From: Thermococcus zilligii AN1
GTDB lineage: Archaea; Methanobacteriota_B; Thermococci; Thermococcales; Thermococcaceae
Length of the DNA: 64,000 nt
Direction of reading: 5' to 3'
Assembly: GCF_000258515.1 (NCBI RefSeq)
Contig: NZ_AJLF01000002.1
Span: forward strand, 1-64,000
The notes under the pieces were generated by a model. It ran no database searches, was not told the origin of the DNA, and saw only the letters and a list, made by a program, of their open reading frames with translations. The position numbers and the translations under genes are program-made. Below are positions 26,082-37,156 of this stretch, piece by piece (within the stretch, counting starts at the first letter, position 1; the number at the start of each line of letters is the position of its first letter).

Positions 26082-26683
26082 TCTCTCGCCTCCCCAAACT
26101 TCTCGATTATCCTGGCCTTAACCTCTTCAAAGTGCTCCGGGAGCTTCTCGGGCTCGAGGCCCTTAATGAGATAGCCACCAAACTGCTTCCTGTAGAGGGC
26201 CTCGTCTTCCTCCTTAAGGGCCTTGGCGTAGTTTGCCACGTGCTCACCGTTTATCCTGTAGTCCTCCGGGTAGATCTCCTCGCTGTGGGGGATGTTAAGC
26301 CCGGCATCAACGGCACCCTTGAGGACGGCGAAGATTGAGCTTCCCCTGGTCGGCGGGTGAAGGCCTATGTCGAGGATTGCCTCCTCAATGCCCGCCTGCT
26401 TCGCTTTGTAACCTATTAGAAGACCGAGAAGGTAAGCTGACGGAGTGTTTCCGCCGTGGCCCTTCCAGCCGAAGTCCCTCACGAGTTCCCTGGTGTGGGC
26501 GGAAACGAGTGTCCTGTCCCCCTTGGGGTCGTAGACAACTATCTGCGCTATGTGGTGGTTGAGTGTCTTCCTCACGACAAGCCTGGGCTTGCCGGACTTC
26601 AGGAGGGCAAGCCTCTTGTGATAGTTGGTCTTACCCTCTCTCCTCCTCCTGAACGGAACCTTATACCTCGGTCCGTGTGCCAT
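26078..26683 (-). CDS. 50S ribosomal protein L18
   Basis: A 201-residue archaeal L18 (uL18), the 5S rRNA-binding protein. It reads [37 protein letters not shown], and [21 protein letters not shown] 26683 follows GGTGAGAGAA. It overlaps S5 by four bases. Confidence 0.98.
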   Translation of the reverse strand: MAHGPRYKVPFRRRREGKTNYHKRLALLKSGKPRLVVRKTLNHHIAQIVVYDPKGDRTLVSAHTRELVRDFGWKGHGGNTPSAYLLGLLIGYKAKQAGIEEAILDIGLHPPTRGSSIFAVLKGAVDAGLNIPHSEEIYPEDYRINGEHVANYAKALKEEDEALYRKQFGGYLIKGLEPEKLPEHFEEVKARIIEKFGEARE

Positions 26684-26693
26684 TTCTCTCACC

Positions 26694-27140
26694 TCACCCT
26701 TTCAGGATACCGTGCTCCTGCATGAACATGTAGAGCTGCCTCTTGTTCCTGAACTGGCCGCCCTTGACTCTGATGTACAGCCTCCTGTAGGTGTGGGCAT
26801 CCAGTTTTCCTTCCGCTTTGAGCTTTCTCAGCTCCTTCCTCAAGGCCCTTATGATCATCATCCAGCGCTCCTTCTTGCCCATCCTGGCGGTCTTCCTGCC
26901 CTTCTTGCTCCCCGGGCCGCGGTGCCTGCCCTTTCTCCTGGCCTCCTGGTAGGCCCTCGCCCTGGCCCTGCTCTGGCCCCTGACCGGCTTCTTCTTTATG
27001 ACACCGTCGTGGATCAGCCTCTTAATGTCCTCACGGGTTATCGCGGTGGCAACGTCATCAATCCTCTCGGGGTCTATCCACACCCTGTTCTCTCCACACT
27101 TCAACAGCTCGGCGGCGATCCTTCTCTGGGTCCTGAGCAT
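26694..27140 (-). CDS. 50S ribosomal protein L19e
   Basis: A 148-residue L19e (eL19). It begins [20 protein letters not shown], has the central [20 protein letters not shown], and ends in a long basic helix. ATG 27140 follows GAGGTGATAATC; the two earlier in-frame starts lie inside that site. Confidence 0.98.
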   Translation of the reverse strand: MLRTQRRIAAELLKCGENRVWIDPERIDDVATAITREDIKRLIHDGVIKKKPVRGQSRARARAYQEARRKGRHRGPGSKKGRKTARMGKKERWMMIIRALRKELRKLKAEGKLDAHTYRRLYIRVKGGQFRNKRQLYMFMQEHGILKG

Positions 27141-27145
27141 GATTA

Positions 27146-27529
27146 TCACCTCACGTTGAGAACCTTAATACCGAGCTCCCTGGCCCTTGCAATGATTATC
27201 TCCCTCTTCTTGGCCCCGACGGTTCCCGCAATCCTGGCGGCCTGCCTGGTTGGGTCTATGGCTTCGAGCTCTTTGACATTGTGAACGAGGACTTCCTCGT
27301 AACCGCTCGGGTGGAGACCGCGAACGGCTTTCGGTGAACTCCAGCCGATGCTGGGTGAGGGTAGTTTGCCCTTCTTCTTGAGCCTCATCTTGCTGTCTAT
27401 TCCCTGGGGCTTTCTCCACTTGGGGTCGTTCTTGAACTTAGGATACCTCCACCACTCCTGGCGGAGGAACCTCGGTTTTTTCCTCTTGAGCCTGGCCCTT
27501 ATCCTCAGGAGTCTCGCCTTCTCGTTCAT
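27146..27529 (-). CDS. 50S ribosomal protein L32e
   Basis: A 127-residue L32e (eL32). Signature text: [38 protein letters not shown], and [19 protein letters not shown]. It lies between L6 and L19e, the archaeal order. Confidence 0.98.
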   Translation of the reverse strand: MNEKARLLRIRARLKRKKPRFLRQEWWRYPKFKNDPKWRKPQGIDSKMRLKKKGKLPSPSIGWSSPKAVRGLHPSGYEEVLVHNVKELEAIDPTRQAARIAGTVGAKKREIIIARARELGIKVLNVR

Positions 27530-27544
27530 CCCTCACACCTCACT

Positions 27545-28099
27545 TCAGAACTTAATCGGCTTGCCCGCCTTGTCAACTATGTAAATACCATCTTGGAACA
27601 CTCTTCTATCCCACTTGGTTATCCTTGTGGCCTGCTCGATGTTTGCGGCAGTCTGACCAGTTGCCTCCCTGTCAATGCCCTCGACGATGACCTCCTGACC
27701 GCGAACCTTGACGGTAACGCCCGGGAGTATCTTTGCCCTCCTCGGGCTCTTCTCACCGAGGAAGTTCTCTATGATGACCTCATCCCCCTGAACCTTGACC
27801 GTTATCGGGAAGTGGCTGTAAACTACCTTGAGCCTGTAGGTGAAGCCCTCGGTCACGCCCTTAATCATGTTGGCTATGTGGGCCCTGAAGGTTCTCGCCA
27901 TAGCCACGTCCTTCTTCCTCGGGAACTCCTTGTAAACCACAACTTTCCCGTCCTCGGTGAATATCTGGACGCCGGGGTACTTGAGCTCCCTCTCAAGCTC
28001 GCCCTTTGGTCCTTTGACCTTGACGGTGTTACCCTCAACGGCAACCTCGACGCCCTCCGGTATCTCAATTTCCTCACGAATCCAAGCGTCCACCGGCAT
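27545..28099 (-). CDS. 50S ribosomal protein L6
   Basis: A 184-residue L6 (uL6) made of two similar alpha-beta domains: [20 protein letters not shown] and [19 protein letters not shown]. The end [20 protein letters not shown] matches archaeal L6. ATG 28099 follows GGTGAGAAA. A 123-bp gap with a hairpin element separates it from S8, unusual for this operon. Confidence 0.98.
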   Translation of the reverse strand: MPVDAWIREEIEIPEGVEVAVEGNTVKVKGPKGELERELKYPGVQIFTEDGKVVVYKEFPRKKDVAMARTFRAHIANMIKGVTEGFTYRLKVVYSHFPITVKVQGDEVIIENFLGEKSPRRAKILPGVTVKVRGQEVIVEGIDREATGQTAANIEQATRITKWDRRVFQDGIYIVDKAGKPIKF

Positions 28100-28113
28100 T
28101 TTTCTCACCTCAG

Positions 28114-28141
28114 CAGCCCTTCGCTCCGCAAAGCGCTGGCG
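28114..28141. repeat. Dispersed hairpin element, copy 1 (S8-L6 gap)
   Basis: CAGCCCTT and GCGCTGGCG flank a short inverted repeat (CGCT..AGCG). A second copy at 37221-37248 keeps the same flanks around a different but also self-complementary core. A 24-codon open frame (28110-28184, minus strand) covers this copy but its status is doubtful. Confidence 0.45.
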
Positions 28142-28222
28142 CAGATCCTGCCAGCGGGATCGTCAACACATTTTTCTGCTTCATATCCTCCAACTCCTTT
28201 TCGTCAGCCTTTCTCAGGCTGC

Positions 28223-28615
28223 TCAGTAGACGTAGGCTATCAGCCTTCCGCCGATCCCTTTCTCGATGGCCTCCCTGTGCGTCATAACGCCCTGAGACGT
28301 CGAGACTATGAGGATACCGAACTCGAACGCCGGAAGGAACCTCTTCTCCCATTTCTCGTATTCCATGGCCTTAACCGGGAAGCGGGGTTTTATTGCTCCA
28401 GCCCTGTTTATCTTGCCCACCAGCTGAACCCTGTAAATGCCGGCCCTCCCGTCGTCAATGAACTCAAACTCGCCGATGTAACCGTTCTTCTGCATAACCC
28501 TGAGGACTTCGCCGATTAGCTTTGAGGCGGGCTTTATGTAGACCTCCTTCTTTCCAACCCTCTCACTGTTGGTCATGTGGGAAAGGGCGTTTGCAAGCGG
28601 GTCAAGCAAAGTCAT
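28223..28615 (-). CDS. 30S ribosomal protein S8
   Basis: A 130-residue S8 (uS8) that binds central 16S rRNA. It begins [20 protein letters not shown], has [20 protein letters not shown], and ends [18 protein letters not shown] with [11 protein letters not shown]. It lies between S14 and L6. Confidence 0.98.
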   Translation of the reverse strand: MTLLDPLANALSHMTNSERVGKKEVYIKPASKLIGEVLRVMQKNGYIGEFEFIDDGRAGIYRVQLVGKINRAGAIKPRFPVKAMEYEKWEKRFLPAFEFGILIVSTSQGVMTHREAIEKGIGGRLIAYVY

Positions 28616-28626
28616 CGCATCTCACC

Positions 28627-28797
28627 TCACTCATACTTCTTAAAGCCGAGCTTTGGAGCGACCTCGCGGAAGCAGTGCCTGCAGAGCATGAGGCCCTGCA
28701 CCCTGACTATCGGACCGTACTGGCCGCAGCGCACGCACCTTCTCGCTCCCTTCCCAAACTTCCTCGGCTTCCTCTTGTTGTAATCAGCCTTCGCCAT
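28627..28797 (-). CDS. 30S ribosomal protein S14, zinc type
   Basis: A 56-residue S14 (uS14) starting [20 protein letters not shown]. Two CxxC pairs (RRCVRCGQ and MLCRHCFRE) bind zinc. It stops with GFKKYE and TGA inside the binding site of S8, and its start is one base from the end of L5. Confidence 0.98.
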   Translation of the reverse strand: MAKADYNKRKPRKFGKGARRCVRCGQYGPIVRVQGLMLCRHCFREVAPKLGFKKYE

Positions 28798-28798
28798 C

Positions 28799-29350
28799 TC
28801 ACAATCCCTCCACCTTGACCTTCAACTCTTCCATAGCGAAGAGGATTCCCTCCTCTTTGGTCAACTTGTGCTTGGTCGGTATCTTCCTCCTCTGCCTCTT
28901 TCTCCTCGCTACCCTAAAGCCCGGCCTCTCGAGGGTGACGCATACGTCCATACCGAAGATACCTATCTCCGGATCGTACTCAACGCCGGGGATGTTGATG
29001 TGCTCGTGAATCCCAAAGCAGAAGTTGCCGTGCTCGTCAAAGTTGCTCACGTTGAGCTTCCTGTCGACGGCATCAAGGAGCCTGTTGAGCATCCGCCTGG
29101 CTTTCTCGCCGCGGAGGGTGACTTTCACGGCTATTGGCTCACCACGCCTGATTCCAAAGTCCCTGTTTGTCTGCTTGGCCTTTCTCCTTATCGGCTTCTG
29201 GCCAACCAGGCGCTCGAGCATTGTCTCGGCCTTGGTAAGTCTCTCACCGCTCTCGCCAACACCGATGTTTATGGTGACCTTGGCTATCCTGGGCTTCCTC
29301 ATGGGGTGAGCTTCCCAGTCAGCGAGTATGGCTTCCCTGTTTATCTCCAT
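28799..29350 (-). CDS. 50S ribosomal protein L5
   Basis: A 183-residue L5 (uL5), which binds 5S rRNA. It has [40 protein letters not shown], and [20 protein letters not shown]. It lies between S4e and S14. Confidence 0.98.
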   Translation of the reverse strand: MEINREAILADWEAHPMRKPRIAKVTINIGVGESGERLTKAETMLERLVGQKPIRRKAKQTNRDFGIRRGEPIAVKVTLRGEKARRMLNRLLDAVDRKLNVSNFDEHGNFCFGIHEHINIPGVEYDPEIGIFGMDVCVTLERPGFRVARRKRQRRKIPTKHKLTKEEGILFAMEELKVKVEGL

Positions 29351-29361
29351 CTCTTCTCACC

Positions 29362-30093
29362 TCACGGAAGGGAGATAATGGGCCTGTCCTTACCAAGGAC
29401 AAAGGCGTATTCCTTCAGGGTGTCGAACTTCTCCCCGTTCTCGTCCTCGATTGTAACCACATCAGGCCAGCCCATCGGGAACTGCCTGATCTCAACGACC
29501 TTGCCTCTCCTTGCCACGTTCTTACCCTGAGTAACGAAGACGTAGGCACCGACCTCGAAGGGTATAACTTCGACGATCTCCCTCTCCGGGACCTTCATGA
29601 GGACGGTGTAGGATGTCCTGAAGGAGTCCTTCTCAGCAAAGCCAACGAGGTGGTTGCTTCCGTCGTGGAGGTTGAGCTGGACCTTGGAGCCTTTGACCAT
29701 GCGCTTGTTGGTTATCCTGAAGGGCTTGAGCTTTGCCTCTTCCTCGCTTATCGGGTGGAGTATGAGCTTTCCAATCCTGTTTGGAAGAACCCTGTAGTGT
29801 TCGCCGGTTTCAGGAATGGAAACTACGTCCATTATTCCGACCGGGAACTTGTAGTCCTTCCTAACGCGTCCATCGACGAGAACCTTGCCCTCGTTGAGTA
29901 TCTTCTTAGCCTCACGTGCGGTCTTCGCGTAGCCGAGGTAGTCCCTGACGATGTAGAGCAGCGGTATCGAAGTGCCCATGCTGTGCGGGCCCGGCATCGG
30001 TCTAACGGCCCATTTGTACTCCTTCCTGTGGAGATACCATGAGGTTGGAGCGGCAAGCCTCTTAAGGTGCCTCTTCGGACCCTTTCTCGCCAT
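29362..30093 (-). CDS. 30S ribosomal protein S4e
   Basis: A 243-residue S4e (eS4). It starts [20 protein letters not shown], followed by an S4-like RNA-binding stretch ([20 protein letters not shown]) and a KOW-like C-terminal domain. Its start codon overlaps the last base of the L24 gene. Confidence 0.98.
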   Translation of the reverse strand: MARKGPKRHLKRLAAPTSWYLHRKEYKWAVRPMPGPHSMGTSIPLLYIVRDYLGYAKTAREAKKILNEGKVLVDGRVRKDYKFPVGIMDVVSIPETGEHYRVLPNRIGKLILHPISEEEAKLKPFRITNKRMVKGSKVQLNLHDGSNHLVGFAEKDSFRTSYTVLMKVPEREIVEVIPFEVGAYVFVTQGKNVARRGKVVEIRQFPMGWPDVVTIEDENGEKFDTLKEYAFVLGKDRPIISLP

Positions 30094-30458
30094 CAGGCAG
30101 CCCTCCTCTCAATTATTTTCTTCCTCTCCTCGTCCTCGAGGTTGAGTTCGATTATCATCACGTTGGATGGGTGGAGCGGATAGAAGACCTCGGTACCGTT
30201 TACCTTGGTCTGAGTAACGCCCTCAACGTGAATTCTGTAGCTCTTGAGATCAACCTCGAGAACTTTCCCTTCCTTCCCCTTGAAGTCACCGCGCATTACC
30301 CTAACCTTGTCCCCTTCCCTGATTGGGAGATTTCTCACACCGTACTTCTCCCTGAGCTCCCTGCTAAGGGGAGCGCTCATTATCTTCTGCCTAAGGTGAA
30401 GGGGAGCGTTGTAAAGGAACTTCCTCTGCTTTTTGGGCTGTTTAGAGTCGAGCCTCAT
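30093..30458 (-). CDS. 50S ribosomal protein L24
   Basis: A 121-residue archaeal L24 (uL24). It has [20 protein letters not shown] and a KOW motif [20 protein letters not shown] near residue 47. ATG 30458 follows GGTGAGAGAA. It lies between L14 and S4e. Confidence 0.98.
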   Translation of the reverse strand: MRLDSKQPKKQRKFLYNAPLHLRQKIMSAPLSRELREKYGVRNLPIREGDKVRVMRGDFKGKEGKVLEVDLKSYRIHVEGVTQTKVNGTEVFYPLHPSNVMIIELNLEDEERKKIIERRAA

Positions 30459-30468
30459 TTCTCTCACC

Positions 30469-30894
30469 TCACAGCACTATGCTCGCTATGCCACCGAGCC
30501 TGATCCACCTCTCGGCGGCCTCCCTAGCTATCGCACCCCTGATCTCGGTTCCCCTCGGAACGCCCTCAGGCGTGACTAAAGCTGCCGCGTTGTCCTCGAA
30601 CTTGACGCGCATGCCGTCAAGCCTTCTGTATTCCTTCTTCTGCCTTACGACGACAGCTCTAACCACCTGGTGCCTCATGTCCGGTCTTCCCTTCTTGACT
30701 GTTGCTATAACCATGTCACCAACGCCGGCTGAGGCAAGCCTTCTCCTGGTGCCCTTGTAGCCGATGACACCGATGATCTGGATGACCTTGGCGCCGCTGT
30801 TGTCAGCTACATTGAGGTAAGCACCAACCGGGAGGGCCCGGGTGGGCCTGACTGGACTTATACCCCTCGTTGCACCGGCACCCTTCTTGGCCAT
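30469..30894 (-). CDS. 50S ribosomal protein L14
   Basis: A 141-residue L14 (uL14). It contains [53 protein letters not shown] and [20 protein letters not shown], the full family signature. It lies three bases after S17. Confidence 0.98.
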   Translation of the reverse strand: MAKKGAGATRGISPVRPTRALPVGAYLNVADNSGAKVIQIIGVIGYKGTRRRLASAGVGDMVIATVKKGRPDMRHQVVRAVVVRQKKEYRRLDGMRVKFEDNAAALVTPEGVPRGTEIRGAIAREAAERWIRLGGIASIVL

Positions 30895-30897
30895 ACG

Positions 30898-31242
30898 TCA
30901 CACCCCCCCAGCCCTTTCAGCCCTCTGAACGACTGCAACGACGACAAAGCTCTTGGTCTTGCTTATAGGCCTGGTCTCAGCTATGAGGACACGGTCGCCC
31001 ATCTTGGCGTTTATGCACTCCGGGTTGTGGGCGTGAACCTTGCTCCTCCTGAGCTCGTACCTCTCGTACTTCTTGAGGTACCTGTAGTGCTGTCTCTCAA
31101 CCACAACCGTCTTCTTGCCCTTGTCGCTGACCACTATCCCCTCGAAGTATCTACCGTGTATTTTGAGGTGCCCGTGCCACGGGCAGTTTGGATCGTCGCA
31201 CTTTTCAGCGGGAGGCTGAACGTTCAATCCTATCTCTCTCAT
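30898..31242 (-). CDS. 30S ribosomal protein S17
   Basis: A 114-residue S17 (uS17). It has [20 protein letters not shown], then [20 protein letters not shown] and [23 protein letters not shown] 31242 follows GGTGGCGAAA and overlaps the last four bases of the Rpp29 gene. Confidence 0.98.
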   Translation of the reverse strand: MREIGLNVQPPAEKCDDPNCPWHGHLKIHGRYFEGIVVSDKGKKTVVVERQHYRYLKKYERYELRRSKVHAHNPECINAKMGDRVLIAETRPISKTKSFVVVAVVQRAERAGGV

Positions 31243-31616
31243 TTTCGCCACCTCTTTTTCAACCTCATCTCAGGTCTCCCAACCAGGTTAATACCATTCA
31301 CCCGAATCTTGCCGGCGGCCGTTTCAAACTCGAACTCGGCAACGTCCTTCGGAACGGTCCAGACCCTATCACCCAGGATGGTGAGAGTGTTACGCGTCTC
31401 ATCAAGGACGTAGCCCTCGATGCCAACCAGCTCTGGATGAGATGCCCTTATAACCTTTGCTTTCAGCCCTATGAGCTCGTGCCAGAGTATGTTTTTTGCC
31501 GTTACTCGACCTCTATGAGCTCCTCTGAAAATCCAAGTTCTGCCAGCAATTTCTTGACCCTCTCTCTGTGGTCTCCCTGGAGCTCGATCTTTCCATTCTT
31601 TACGGTTCCGCCGCAT
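31239..31616 (-). CDS. RNase P protein component Rpp29 (Pop4)
   Basis: A 125-residue RNase P subunit that with Rpp21 helps the catalytic RNA process pre-tRNA 5' ends. The core reads [36 protein letters not shown] and [14 protein letters not shown], an Sm-like barrel. The only ATG/GTG/TTG available in frame before the core is the ATG at 31616, which gives an N-terminal arm ([11 protein letters not shown] ... [11 protein letters not shown]) like that of the Pyrococcus protein. This start lies 115 bases inside the SUI1 gene, an unusually long overlap. Confidence 0.9.
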   Translation of the reverse strand: MRRNRKEWKDRAPGRPQREGQEIAGRTWIFRGAHRGRVTAKNILWHELIGLKAKVIRASHPELVGIEGYVLDETRNTLTILGDRVWTVPKDVAEFEFETAAGKIRVNGINLVGRPEMRLKKRWRK

Positions 31617-31798
31617 GCCAGCTTCGCCTTCAGATTTTTTGCTATGTCATTGAGGTCGAATTCCTTCTCGTCTATGCCCTCGATTATGGTCTTGAGCTTT
31701 CCATAGCGGGCCTTCTCAACGTAGACCCGAATCCTCTGCTGTTCCTTCAGCACCTCTTTAAAGAGCATCTCATCCAGAGGGTTAACAATCCTTGGCAC
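31502..31798 (-). CDS. SUI1/eIF1-family translation initiation factor
   Basis: A 98-residue protein of the SUI1/YciH family, the archaeal aIF1 that checks start-codon choice on the 30S subunit. It has [40 protein letters not shown] and [18 protein letters not shown], the hallmark fold. GTG 31798 is the start, with GGTGAGGTTCG before it. Its last 38 codons overlap the start of Rpp29 in another frame. It lies between L29 and Rpp29, a conserved archaeal position. Confidence 0.96.
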   Translation of the reverse strand: MPRIVNPLDEMLFKEVLKEQQRIRVYVEKARYGKLKTIIEGIDEKEFDLNDIAKNLKAKLACGGTVKNGKIELQGDHRERVKKLLAELGFSEELIEVE

Positions 31799-31804
31799 CG
31801 AACC

Positions 31805-32005
31805 TCACCTTTTCTCCCCGAGCTTCTCCTTTTTTATGGTAAGCAGGCGCGCTATATCGCGCCTGAGGTTGCGGATGACCATGGGGTTCTCCAGAGAAGT
31901 CCCCATGGTGAGCATACCCCTCTCCTTGGCGAGCTCGAGGCGGAGCTGTCTGATCTTCTCATTAATCTCCTCGACGCTCATCTCCCTAATCTCACTGGGC
32001 TTCAT
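31805..32005 (-). CDS. 50S ribosomal protein L29
   Basis: A 66-residue L29 (uL29), two long helices: [20 protein letters not shown] and [20 protein letters not shown]. It sits near the peptide exit tunnel. Its start overlaps the S3 gene by 14 bases. Confidence 0.97.
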   Translation of the reverse strand: MKPSEIREMSVEEINEKIRQLRLELAKERGMLTMGTSLENPMVIRNLRRDIARLLTIKKEKLGEKR

Positions 32006-32621
32006 TGGTGCTCACCTCTTCCTCCACTATCTCCTTGATCCCGATCTCGTCCGGAAGCTTTGCATCGGGCGGCATGATCGAGACCTTGACACCTATGACA
32101 CCCAGCTTGAGCACCGCCTGGGCGTAGCCCTTGCTGACGAGGGTCTCGGCCGGATTTCCGACCTTTGCCAGGTAGCCCTGGTAGAACCTAACGCTCTTAG
32201 CTCTTTCACCGGTGAGCTTTCCGCTGAGCCTTATCTCAACGCCCCTTGCACCGTTCCTCATGATGGCCCCTATGGCAGAGTAAGCGGCCCTCCTGAAGTG
32301 TATTCCCCTCTCAAGGGCCTGGGCCAGGCGAACGGCCTGAACCTTGGCGTTGAGGTAGGGGTTCTTTATTTCCTCGACCTCGATCTGGGGGTTCTCAAGG
32401 CCAAACTGCCTCTCAAGTACTCTGGTCAGATCCCTTATCTTCCTTCCGCCCCTGCCAATAACGTAACCGGGGTCGGCGGCGAATATTATGACCTTGGTTC
32501 CGAGGGGGGTCTTCTTGATGTCGATTCCACCATAGCCGGCTCTCCTGAGCTCCTTCTCAAGGTACTCGTCGATAAGCATCTCCTTAACTCCTTCCTTGAT
32601 GAAGTACCTCTCAACGGCCAA
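31992..32621 (-). CDS. 30S ribosomal protein S3
   Basis: A 209-residue archaeal S3 (uS3). A KH domain reads [20 protein letters not shown] and the C-terminal domain has [23 protein letters not shown] 32621 is taken as the start because it gives the family beginning [19 protein letters not shown] and GGGGGTGA lies six bases before; GTG 32630 overlaps that site. It overlaps L29 by 14 bases. Confidence 0.96.
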   Translation of the reverse strand: MAVERYFIKEGVKEMLIDEYLEKELRRAGYGGIDIKKTPLGTKVIIFAADPGYVIGRGGRKIRDLTRVLERQFGLENPQIEVEEIKNPYLNAKVQAVRLAQALERGIHFRRAAYSAIGAIMRNGARGVEIRLSGKLTGERAKSVRFYQGYLAKVGNPAETLVSKGYAQAVLKLGVIGVKVSIMPPDAKLPDEIGIKEIVEEEVSTNEAQ

Positions 32622-32626
32622 AAGTT

Positions 32627-33097
32627 TCACCCCCTAATCTCCTCGACAACTATCTCTATGTGGGTCGTCTGCTCGTTAAACTGGGTGGCCCTTCCAAAGG
32701 CCCTCGGGAGGTAACCGTGAAGCACTGGACCGCGGTGCGCTGCAGCATGGATTATCCTGAGCTTGTCAACGTCGAGGCCCTTCTGCTCGGCGTTGTTCTT
32801 AGCGTTGAGGAGTATCTTCCTGACGGCCCTGGCAACTTTGACGGGATAGCGACCGGGGCCGAAGCCCCTGCCCGGCTTGTGGCCCTGGCTGTCGTGGTGC
32901 TTCCTCAGCGGAACGGGCCTCCTCTTTGCTATGACGTCGTCGAGGTAGCGGAGAGCGTCGTTAAGCATCATGCCCCTTATCTCCCTGAGCAGTTCAACGC
33001 TGTACTTTGGTGAAATTCTAAGGTCCCTCGCGCTGGCGCGAGCCATCCTCTCGGGGTCAAAATTTTGGAATGAGTAGGAAAACCTGCCCCTGCTCAT
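32627..33097 (-). CDS. 50S ribosomal protein L22
   Basis: A 156-residue archaeal L22 (uL22), which lines the exit tunnel. It reads [38 protein letters not shown] and [20 protein letters not shown], with the tunnel loop near [10 protein letters not shown]. It lies between S19 and S3. Confidence 0.98.
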   Translation of the reverse strand: MSRGRFSYSFQNFDPERMARASARDLRISPKYSVELLREIRGMMLNDALRYLDDVIAKRRPVPLRKHHDSQGHKPGRGFGPGRYPVKVARAVRKILLNAKNNAEQKGLDVDKLRIIHAAAHRGPVLHGYLPRAFGRATQFNEQTTHIEIVVEEIRG

Positions 33098-33107
33098 CTA
33101 TACCACC

Positions 33108-33506
33108 TCACTTAACCGCCACGAACATCGATGACCTCGTTGCACCGACACCCGGTGCGCCGTGGTGGACAACCTTTCTCGTCATGGCAAACTCCCCGAG
33201 GTAGTGGCCTATCATCTCCTCCTTTATCTCAACCGGGACGAACTCCTTGCCGTTGTGGACGTGGATGGTTATGCCGACCATCTCAGGGAGTATAACCATG
33301 TCCCTGCTGTGGGTCCTTATCGGCTTGTTGTACTTGCCCTTCTTGGCAAGCCTTATCTTCCTGAGGAGCTTCTTCTGCTCGGGTGGAAGGCCCCTCTTAA
33401 GGCTCCTCCTCTGCCTGGAGGGGAGGAGCTTGGCGAACTCCTCAAGGGGCATGTTGAGCAACTCATCGAGCGTATAACCCCTATATCTAAATTCCTTTCT
33501 CGCCAT
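33108..33506 (-). CDS. 30S ribosomal protein S19
   Basis: A 132-residue archaeal S19 (uS19). It has [40 protein letters not shown] and [23 protein letters not shown] 33506 lies after AGGAAGTGAAG. Its start overlaps the L2 stop region closely. Confidence 0.98.
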   Translation of the reverse strand: MARKEFRYRGYTLDELLNMPLEEFAKLLPSRQRRSLKRGLPPEQKKLLRKIRLAKKGKYNKPIRTHSRDMVILPEMVGITIHVHNGKEFVPVEIKEEMIGHYLGEFAMTRKVVHHGAPGVGATRSSMFVAVK

Positions 33507-33508
33507 CT

Positions 33509-34228
33509 TCACTTCCTCCTACCAGTTCTTCTCGCGGCTATGTGACCAACCTTCTGACCTGGAGCGGCTCTCCTCGACACTGTGCTCGGACTACCGATGT
33601 GGTGCTCCTTACCACCGTGCGGGTGGTTGACCGCGTTCATCTTGACACCCCTCGGCTTCGGCCAGAACCTGTTCCTGGCCTTGGCTATGTAGTAGGCCTT
33701 ACCGGCCTTGACGATGGGCTTCTCAAGCCTACCACCGCCGGCGACAATGCCTATCGTTGCCCTGCAATCGGGCTTGAACTGCTTGAGCTCACCGCTCGGG
33801 AGCTGGACTATGACTTTGTCCTTCTCCCTGCTCACGACGAGGGCGTAGGTTCCCCCGGCGCGGACGTACTTCCCACCGTCTCCAGGGGTGCCCTCGATGT
33901 TGTATACGTACGTTCCCTCAGGTATGTTTGCGAGGGGAAGGGTGTTGCCCGTATCTACTGGAGCCTCGGGGCCGATGTAAATCTCCTGGCCAACGAGAAC
34001 TCCCTCGGGGGCAATGATAAGCTTCTTAGTCCCATCCTCCAACTTAACGCGGGCAACTGGGGCCGTTCTTCCAGGGTCATGGAGGATTTCCTCAACGACT
34101 CCCCTGATGGTCTTCTCCCTCGTGATGTTGAGCGGAATGTACTTAACAGCGCCCCTGTACCTGTGGGAGGGGGCCCTAAAGGTCGTGGTTCCCTTACCTC
34201 TCCTCTGCTGGATCAAACTCTTTCCCAT
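33509..34228 (-). CDS. 50S ribosomal protein L2
   Basis: A 239-residue L2 (uL2), essential for the peptidyl transferase region. It contains [36 protein letters not shown], and the universal [19 protein letters not shown] with the functional His. ATG 34228 follows GGGGTGAGTGAG; longer frames are not supported. Confidence 0.98.
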   Translation of the reverse strand: MGKSLIQQRRGKGTTTFRAPSHRYRGAVKYIPLNITREKTIRGVVEEILHDPGRTAPVARVKLEDGTKKLIIAPEGVLVGQEIYIGPEAPVDTGNTLPLANIPEGTYVYNIEGTPGDGGKYVRAGGTYALVVSREKDKVIVQLPSGELKQFKPDCRATIGIVAGGGRLEKPIVKAGKAYYIAKARNRFWPKPRGVKMNAVNHPHGGKEHHIGSPSTVSRRAAPGQKVGHIAARRTGRRK

Positions 34229-34241
34229 CTCACTCACCCCG

Positions 34242-34502
34242 TCAGAACAATCCCATTCTTGCGGCAACCTCACTTGCGTTGTACTCGGGCTTGAGCTTCA
34301 CGTAGGCCTTCTTCTCGCCTTTCATGGTTATGAGGGTGTTGACCTTCTCAACCTTGACCTGGAACATCTTTTCCACGGCCCTCTTGATCTCCTGCTTGGT
34401 TGCCCTCTTGTCCACTATGAAGGTGAGCTTGTTCTCCTTCTCAATGAGTGAAACGGCCTTTTCGGTAACGACGGGCCTTACGATAACCTTGTACGGATCC
34501 AT
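34242..34502 (-). CDS. 50S ribosomal protein L23
   Basis: An 86-residue L23 (uL23), a docking site for SRP at the tunnel exit. It reads [20 protein letters not shown] and [20 protein letters not shown], then [20 protein letters not shown]. It lies between L4 and L2. Confidence 0.98.
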   Translation of the reverse strand: MDPYKVIVRPVVTEKAVSLIEKENKLTFIVDKRATKQEIKRAVEKMFQVKVEKVNTLITMKGEKKAYVKLKPEYNASEVAARMGLF

Positions 34503-34508
34503 TTCCCA

Positions 34509-35276
34509 TCACCCGTAGATCTCCCTAAGCCTCTCTATCGCACCCTTCGTCCAGATTGTGAGCCTTCCCGGGTGGGTTCCCGGGGCGAGCAGCTCGACAC
34601 CGAGGTTGTCAACGGTAACGACATCAACTCCGGGGTGGTTCCTGGCCCCCTGGACGATGCCCTCGTTCTTTGCAACGACGATGAGCGGGCCCTTGGCCTT
34701 CTTGTATCTCCTTCCACGCATCTTGCCCTTTCCGGCCCTTATTCCGGTGTTCGCCTTTGCCCTCTCGATGTCGTCCCAGATACCGAGCTTCTTGAATATC
34801 TCCCTGGTCTGTGCCGTTTTGAAGACCTTCTCGAGGTCGTCAACTACAACGAGCGGGAAGGCAGGAACGTTGTCTACGATGTGACCCCTGGCCTTAACGA
34901 GGTCTGGGTTTGCCGTTGCGGCGATGGCGCTCATTATAGCTAACCTGCGCTCCTTCCTGTTGACGTCCTCCCAGATGATCTTCTCGACCTTCGGCGGGTG
35001 GGTCCTTCTTCCTCCGACCGCGAAGGGGACGAATGCGGCAAACCTCGGCGGGGTCTTTATCCTCTCAACCCTCGCCATGTCGTGGCCCTTTCCGATGTTC
35101 TCGGTAACCCTTCTCTTACCCGCCTGGGGGTCCCTGCCCTGTGGCTGTATCCTGTGAGTCCATGAAGCGATGACTGCGCGCCTTATGAGGTCGGGCCTGA
35201 AAGGCGTGGCAAAGACCTTGGGAAGCTCGATCTCCTCCACCGGCTCGCCTTCGAGGTTGAAAACCTTAACCTTCAT
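34509..35276 (-). CDS. 50S ribosomal protein L4
   Basis: A 255-residue archaeal L4 (uL4). It starts [20 protein letters not shown], carries the tunnel loop rich in G and R ([19 protein letters not shown]) and ends with [23 protein letters not shown] 35276 follows GGTGAGATAT. It lies between L3 and L23. Confidence 0.98.
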   Translation of the reverse strand: MKVKVFNLEGEPVEEIELPKVFATPFRPDLIRRAVIASWTHRIQPQGRDPQAGKRRVTENIGKGHDMARVERIKTPPRFAAFVPFAVGGRRTHPPKVEKIIWEDVNRKERRLAIMSAIAATANPDLVKARGHIVDNVPAFPLVVVDDLEKVFKTAQTREIFKKLGIWDDIERAKANTGIRAGKGKMRGRRYKKAKGPLIVVAKNEGIVQGARNHPGVDVVTVDNLGVELLAPGTHPGRLTIWTKGAIERLREIYG

Positions 35277-35286
35277 ATATCTCACC

Positions 35287-36327
35287 TCACTGCTTGGACT
35301 CCCTACTGATGTAAGTTATCTGCGGCCTCTCAACGGGCGGCTTCTTCGCGGGCGGCCTTATGGCCGGCCTAACCCTTATTATCCTCTTGAATGAGCCCGG
35401 AATCGTGCCCTCTATCATGAGGAAGTCACTCCTGACGATTCCGTAGTGCGGGAAGCCACCCTTGGGGGTTATCTCAATCTCGTTACCGTCCAGGTTGAGC
35501 TTTCCGTTCTCCCCTATGGCGATGAGCCTCTTGTTGAGCTCGGTCCTGTGGTGGAAGCCCGTCTGACCGGCCTGCGGGACAGTCCACATAACGCGAGCCG
35601 GGTGCCACGGGCCGAGGTTACCGACGTGTCTGCCCTTTCCAGCACGCTGGGCCTTGTGGAACTGGATCTTGACGCCCCAGCGCTTGACCGGACCCTGGGT
35701 TCCCTTGCCCTTGGTAACCGCCACAACGTCGAGAAGCTCGCCCTCGTGGAGAACCTCGCTGGCCCTTATCTCTCTGCCTATCCTCTCCTTGGCGTATTCG
35801 AACTTTGCCGCGATATCGTTGCCGCCAATGGCGTACTCCATGACTTCCGGCTTCTTCTTGAGCCCGATGAGCCACGGCTGGGTGTGGACGAGAAGGCGAA
35901 CGTCGACTACCTCACCCTCGTTGACGAGGTCTTCAAGCTGGCCGAGCCTGGCCTGGAACGCCTCTTCGCTGTAGTCCTTGGGCAGGGTCTTTATCCTTCT
36001 CCTGACGTGGTCGTTCAGCTTGTGGAACCAGACCTCGGTCGCCGTTTCAAGGCCGAGGTAGCCCTGTCTGTAAGCCCTGATGCCGTAGACGAAGAGCGGC
36101 GGAACCTCTACTATGGTGACCGGTGCGAATATCTCCTTTCCTTTGGTGAGTCCGGGGTTGTCGTCTATCATGAGGATGTGGGTCATCCCGGCCTTATAGC
36201 CCGCAAAGCCCAGCATCCTGACTTCACTGTCCTCTGGCCAGTTTCTAATCTTGGGCACTATGCTCCTGGCCCTCTTCCTCGGGGAATATGCCAGTGAACC
36301 TCTCCTTGGCCTGTGTATGTTTCCCAT
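35287..36327 (-). CDS. 50S ribosomal protein L3
   Basis: A 346-residue archaeal L3 (uL3). It starts [20 protein letters not shown], has [40 protein letters not shown] and [20 protein letters not shown], which touches the peptidyl transferase centre. It is the first ribosomal protein gene of the superoperon, one base from the SPOUT gene end. Confidence 0.98.
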   Translation of the reverse strand: MGNIHRPRRGSLAYSPRKRARSIVPKIRNWPEDSEVRMLGFAGYKAGMTHILMIDDNPGLTKGKEIFAPVTIVEVPPLFVYGIRAYRQGYLGLETATEVWFHKLNDHVRRRIKTLPKDYSEEAFQARLGQLEDLVNEGEVVDVRLLVHTQPWLIGLKKKPEVMEYAIGGNDIAAKFEYAKERIGREIRASEVLHEGELLDVVAVTKGKGTQGPVKRWGVKIQFHKAQRAGKGRHVGNLGPWHPARVMWTVPQAGQTGFHHRTELNKRLIAIGENGKLNLDGNEIEITPKGGFPHYGIVRSDFLMIEGTIPGSFKRIIRVRPAIRPPAKKPPVERPQITYISRESKQ

Positions 36328-36328
36328 C

Positions 36329-37099
36329 TCAATCCCTCCTTATGAGGTTAAATATCGCGAGCGTAGCGAGGAGAGCCTCCTCGGTGCGGACCGTTTCAGT
36401 CCGCTGATCAGGGATCGTGTTGAGGATCAGATCAAACTCAAACTCCTCTCCGCCGAGGAGCTCCATCACACCCTTCCTCGGTGAGCCAAACACGAAACCG
36501 ACCTCCCCCTCCAGCGGGGGAAGCTTCACCTCCCGGATGTCGCGACCCCTCCTGGAGGTCGCGATGACCAGATCCAGCCTGGCCTTTTTAAGTGTTTTCG
36601 CCAGCGACTCCTCCGTCAGGTGCACCCTGTACCCCCAGTATTCAGCTGGCTTCGCTGGCACCACTCTGAGCGGTCTTAACGAGACAATCCTGAACGTCGC
36701 ACGCCCCTCGATGTCCCCTTCGACCATCGCGAGTTCGTCAAGCCCGATGTCCGCGTAGACCCTTCTGCCCTTCCTGAAGGCGAAGCCCTCGCGGATTTCG
36801 CCAACCTCCGGCTTTCCCTCGAGCTTGTGGTGGGGCGTCCTGAGCGGCGGTATAACGCCGGCGTACTTGAGCTCTGGCATGAGCGGGAACAGCTTCTTCC
36901 TGAGGTACTGCGGCGTTTCCGCGTATTCGAGGATGGTCTTGATGAATTTCCCGTCCTTCCCGCCGGCCCCGTAAATCCAGATGTGCTCGACGCCGAAGAT
37001 TGCACAGGCCCTGGCTATCTGTCCGACCTTGTAGGTTCTGATCTTTGGGTCATCGCGCTCTTCGAGGAGTGAATCCGGAATGAAGACGTGCCAGGCCAT
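36329..37099 (-). CDS. SPOUT-family putative RNA methyltransferase
   Basis: A 256-residue protein of the COG2106 type, archaeal relatives of human SPOUT1, with a SPOUT knot. It begins [20 protein letters not shown], has [18 protein letters not shown], and the C-terminal knot region [20 protein letters not shown] with [20 protein letters not shown]. Target RNA is unknown; location directly upstream of L3 in many archaea suggests rRNA. ATG 37099 was chosen over a longer frame that starts in the promoter region. A TATA at 37157-37164 drives it, and probably the whole superoperon. Confidence 0.92.
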   Translation of the reverse strand: MAWHVFIPDSLLEERDDPKIRTYKVGQIARACAIFGVEHIWIYGAGGKDGKFIKTILEYAETPQYLRKKLFPLMPELKYAGVIPPLRTPHHKLEGKPEVGEIREGFAFRKGRRVYADIGLDELAMVEGDIEGRATFRIVSLRPLRVVPAKPAEYWGYRVHLTEESLAKTLKKARLDLVIATSRRGRDIREVKLPPLEGEVGFVFGSPRKGVMELLGGEEFEFDLILNTIPDQRTETVRTEEALLATLAIFNLIRRD

Positions 37100-37156
37100 T
37101 TTTCCGTCATCCTTCGCTCTGCTAACTTCAACGCTGGAGTGGGGTCTATGGAGACT

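Noticed and set aside
28110-28184. 24-codon frame with GGAGGAT before it in the S8-L6 gap
   Set aside because: Too short to judge, and its 3' half is the dispersed hairpin element; kept only as a note.
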